From the NCBI GenBank assembly GCA_963779645.1, contig CAVZYX010000015.1, positions 1 to 64,000 on the forward strand: a DNA stretch of 64,000 nt. The letters run 5' to 3'. The DNA comes from CALMBW01 sp963779645 (lineage in GTDB: Bacteria > Actinomycetota > CADDZG01 > WHSQ01). Position 1 is the stretch's first letter. Each line of letters starts with the position of its first letter. The position numbers and the translations under genes are program-made. The notes beneath the pieces were generated by a model that saw only the letters and a list, made by a program, of their open reading frames with translations, ran no database searches and was not told the DNA's origin. Shown piece by piece: positions 61,610-64,000 of the stretch.

Positions 61610-63443
61610 TCAGCGACCCTGAGCTTGTGCGTCCAGGTTTGCCTCGGGCACGGACAGCACGACATCTGTGATGTCGATGGTGCCGGTGGCGTTGGACGCT
61701 CGGAACGACGGCGAGTCCTGGGCCGTCATCTCGAACTTCAAGGTGTGCCCTGCAAGGAACTCGTAGCTGTTTCCCTGCAGCTGGGCAACCGCCGTCTGCA
61801 TCTGATCGCTACCGAGTCGCACAACACCGCGATCGACGAGGATCTGTCGTGTCTCCCCAACGTCCCAGATCCGGAAAGCCACGTACATGTCCGATGTGCT
61901 CGGGTCTGCTTGGAAGGTAACTGTCGGTATCCCCAGCATCCGCATGCCATCCTCCAGAACGAGGTTCGCTCCAAGGTTCCCAGCGGCCAGTTGGATGGTC
62001 GTGTCGCGGCACCCCACGGGTGCGGTGACGGGGAAGGGATCGATCGGACCAGAGGCGGGATCCGAGACCGCGGTCTGCAGGGTTCCGTCCATGTCCAGTT
62101 CGAGCGGCGTGCTGGCAGTCGTCAAACCTTCGAAGTTGGTCGCCAGGTAATTCGATGCACCTGTGTCTCCCGATTCAGGACACACCGTGTCGAATGACTC
62201 GACCCCGGGTTGCGGCGTCGCACCCTTCCCCTTCAGATAATGGTCTAGCCACTGATTGATCAGATACGCCTGATAGACGATCACGTCGGCCGGGTTCTGC
62301 GCGACCGGGTGGCCGAAGTCGTTAAGCAGAACCTTGATCGGATATTCGGGGTCTCCCGCGCGCAGCGAGTTGAACATCTGAAGAGACTGAACCGCCGGGA
62401 AGATGTGGTCCGTCCACCCTTGAACCGAGACGATCGGGACGGTTCCTTCCGTCGGCATGTAGTAGGCCGAACGATTCCTTAGAAAGGAATCGAAGGCCGT
62501 CGCGCTCAGTGCGTCGGTGTACGGCTCGCCCTCGAGCACCCGGTCGTACCACCCATCGATGTAGTCCGGAAGATCGCCCTGGACGTTCGCCGTTAGTTGC
62601 AGCCCCAGGTAGAAGCGTTTGATGTAGGACTCTTTCAACACTCCTGGTTTCTCGGCGAGGCGCTCGGCGATCGTCGCCGGCGGCATGAGGTTCGCATGCG
62701 GGATCCCGTTGGGGAGCAACGCGTCGAGGAGGTCGGTACCTCCGATCAGCGGAGCTGCAACCGCTAGCGCGTATCCTCTTACCTTTCGGCGAACGCCAAT
62801 GTGAGTCGCGGGTAAGCATCCACGTCTGCGCACCGCCGTAGGAGATCCCGGTCACCCCGATGTTCTTACGATCTATCTGTACGCCTGTGCCGAGCGTTCC
62901 GTCCACGAGGCGACCAACGAGGTGTTGGAAGTCCTTGATCTCGTAGCCCTTGTGGAACAACTGGATCTCACAAGCCGGGCTATCGGGATAATCAGGACCG
63001 GAGTCGGCCGCTTGCACGGTGTCATCGAGACACTCGTCTTCGTGGAAACCTCGAGCCGTGTAGTTGAGCACTGCGTACCCACGCGACGCGAACCATGCGT
63101 TGTTGTAGCGGTAGCCGCCACCCCCGCCTTCGATGGTGTCCTCTTCCGGATCGAACCCATCTTCATCCTCGAAGAGGACCTCATGAGAATCCTTCGAACC
63201 ACCGAGTCCGTGAAGCATCACGATCAGGGGGAAGGGGCCGTCGCCTCTCGCGGGAAGGGTGACATCCGTGTCCAGCTTGACGACGCCGTCGCGCGAGGGA
63301 ACGAGTCCCGTACACATCCGGAAGGTCTTGCCCTCGAGCTTGTGCTTCTGGCATTTCAAGGGGGCCTTGGCAACCACCGACGCAGCAGGCGACAGAGCCG
63401 CGACCAACAGGGCCGCGCCGAACAATGCCGTGGCGCGTTTCAT
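61610..63443 (-). CDS. Secreted S15/CocE-type peptidase or esterase, frameshifted
   Basis: A secreted protein of about 610 residues read in two frames. The first (63443 to about 62770) has a signal peptide (ATALFGAALLVAALSPAAS), the alpha/beta hydrolase core with PLIVMLHGLGGSKDSHE and the nucleophile serine in TGISYGGAQTW. The second (about 62770-61610) continues ALAVAAPLIGGTDLLDALLP through the Xaa-Pro dipeptidyl-peptidase C-terminal beta domain. The frame changes in the GGTAAGAGGATACGC stretch, so a single indel near 62770 joins them. The family cleaves X-Pro peptides or esters. It may be a sequencing error or a recent mutation. ATG at 63443; a GTG at 63464 is possible. Confidence 0.8.
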
Positions 63444-63532
63444 GGCTCTTCGATTGCTCACCACGACAGGCTAAGTGCAGTTGGGTTGTTATGGCGAGGG
63501 ACTGCGGAGATTGCTTAGCCGAAATACAAAGA

Positions 63533-63549
63533 GCGGCCCTGTGGGCCGC
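63533..63549 (-). terminator. Terminator of the partial secreted-protein gene
   Basis: GCGGCCC-TGT-GGGCCGC is a perfect 7-bp GC stem whose arms extend by A-T pairs on each side (minus strand CTCTTTGTATTT downstream). It lies 27 nt past the stop of the gene ending at 63576 and before the hydrolase gene. Confidence 0.75.
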
Positions 63550-63575
63550 CCTTTGGTTACAGATTGTCCAGATAT

Positions 63576-64000
63576 CTATTTCGGAAGCTTGACCCCGTCG
63601 CCGGCGGTGTAGTGATACGTCGCATCGGCGCCGCCGGCCATCATGCAGACGATGACCTTGGTCATGTCCGCAGGGACAACGCCGGCTTCGCCCACACTGT
63701 CGCGAGTGTTGAAGGAGACTGTGTAAGGAGCTCCTGCATTCGTCGGGTCGTTCGCGACATCGTCTGTCGTGCCGAACGCGGCATAGAAGTAGATGTCCAG
63801 GTCGACCGTTCCCTGCCCACCTGTGATCTCCATGACGAAGGGCTTGTTCCAGGTCCCGGGGTCAACGTCGAACTCGTGTCCGATGACTCCGTTCGCGGAA
63901 CCGTTAGAAACGATCGAGGCACGACGGTGCAGCCCCGCGTAACAACCGGTGTCATCGGTGTAAGGCGCGGGAAGTGGCACGGCTCCGTCGAGCTCTTGAA
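63576..64000 (-). CDS. Secreted protein, C-terminal part
   Basis: The frame is open to the right edge, so the start lies outside the window. The visible 140 residues are beta-rich (DDTGCYAGLHRRASIVSNGS, then TWNKPFVMEITGGQGTVDLD and DIYFYAAFGTTDD), resembling C-terminal PPC-like or jelly-roll domains of secreted proteins. Two Cys are present (GCYAGL, IVCMMAGG). The function is unknown. Confidence 0.65.
   Translation of the reverse strand, partial: QELDGAVPLPAPYTDDTGCYAGLHRRASIVSNGSANGVIGHEFDVDPGTWNKPFVMEITGGQGTVDLDIYFYAAFGTTDDVANDPTNAGAPYTVSFNTRDSVGEAGVVPADMTKVIVCMMAGGADATYHYTAGDGVKLPK

Overview
The window reads as a chromosomal segment of an uncultured actinobacterium. Supporting signs are a GC-rich third codon position, a DUF3040 membrane protein, an actinobacterial-type MerR regulator, a MoxR/DUF58/transglutaminase cluster, a mycobacterial-style SOS box, likely leaderless starts, and many secreted proteins with Ala-rich signal peptides. 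The lineage is an inference. No rRNA, tRNA, CRISPR array, transposase or phage gene was seen.

Layout. 1-3.8 kb: peptide ABC importer (dppA-B-C-D, minus), with dppB carrying a one-base frameshift. 3.9-8.4 kb: MoxR ATPase, DUF58 and TgpA-like transglutaminase (plus). 8.4-10.8 kb: MerR regulator, DUF3040 protein and DNA polymerase IV. 10.9-16.6 kb: two large Ig-like/RTX-like surface proteins and a small secreted protein. 16.7-24.6 kb: a translationally coupled operon for a membrane-anchored secreted protein, a solute-binding protein, a LivH-LivM-LivG triple fusion and LivF. 24.7-33.5 kb: secreted proteins around a GAF histidine kinase/response regulator pair and, divergently, an ECF-type sigma factor fused through a hydrophobic segment to a BNR beta-propeller. 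Three copies of one promoter-like motif (GCGTCAGAAA-N14-CGTA) and four copies of one palindrome (TCACCC-N4-GGGTGA type) lie between these genes. 33.6-38.2 kb: a decayed gene, two tandem secreted propellers and a STAND-type regulator. 38.4-50.9 kb: a tightly packed plus-strand operon with an FtsH-like protease, a tandem-AAA ATPase, a LuxR-type HTH protein, a propeller, a propeller/vWA membrane protein, a lysyl oxidase, a repeat protein and a 53-residue Cys-rich secreted peptide. 51-52.6 kb: a XRE/nucleotidyltransferase pair with its operator, and a second decayed gene homologous to the first. 52.6-64 kb: DnaE2-like polymerase and ordinary metabolic genes (thioesterase, DUF6504, threonine synthase, DUF59, amidohydrolase, Ca2+/H+ antiporter, ThiE, frameshifted S15/CocE-type hydrolase, a partial secreted protein).

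The most unusual part is 16-51 kb, which looks like one surface and secretion programme. It combines several related secreted propellers, a sigma factor carrying its own propeller domain, shared promoter-like sites, two AAA+ machines and a predicted protein cross-linking enzyme. How these parts work together is inference; the gene architecture and repeated sites are read directly. Four loci carry frameshifts. Two of these (dppB and the CocE-like hydrolase) look like single-base indels in otherwise intact genes and may be assembly errors; the other two are decayed paralogues.
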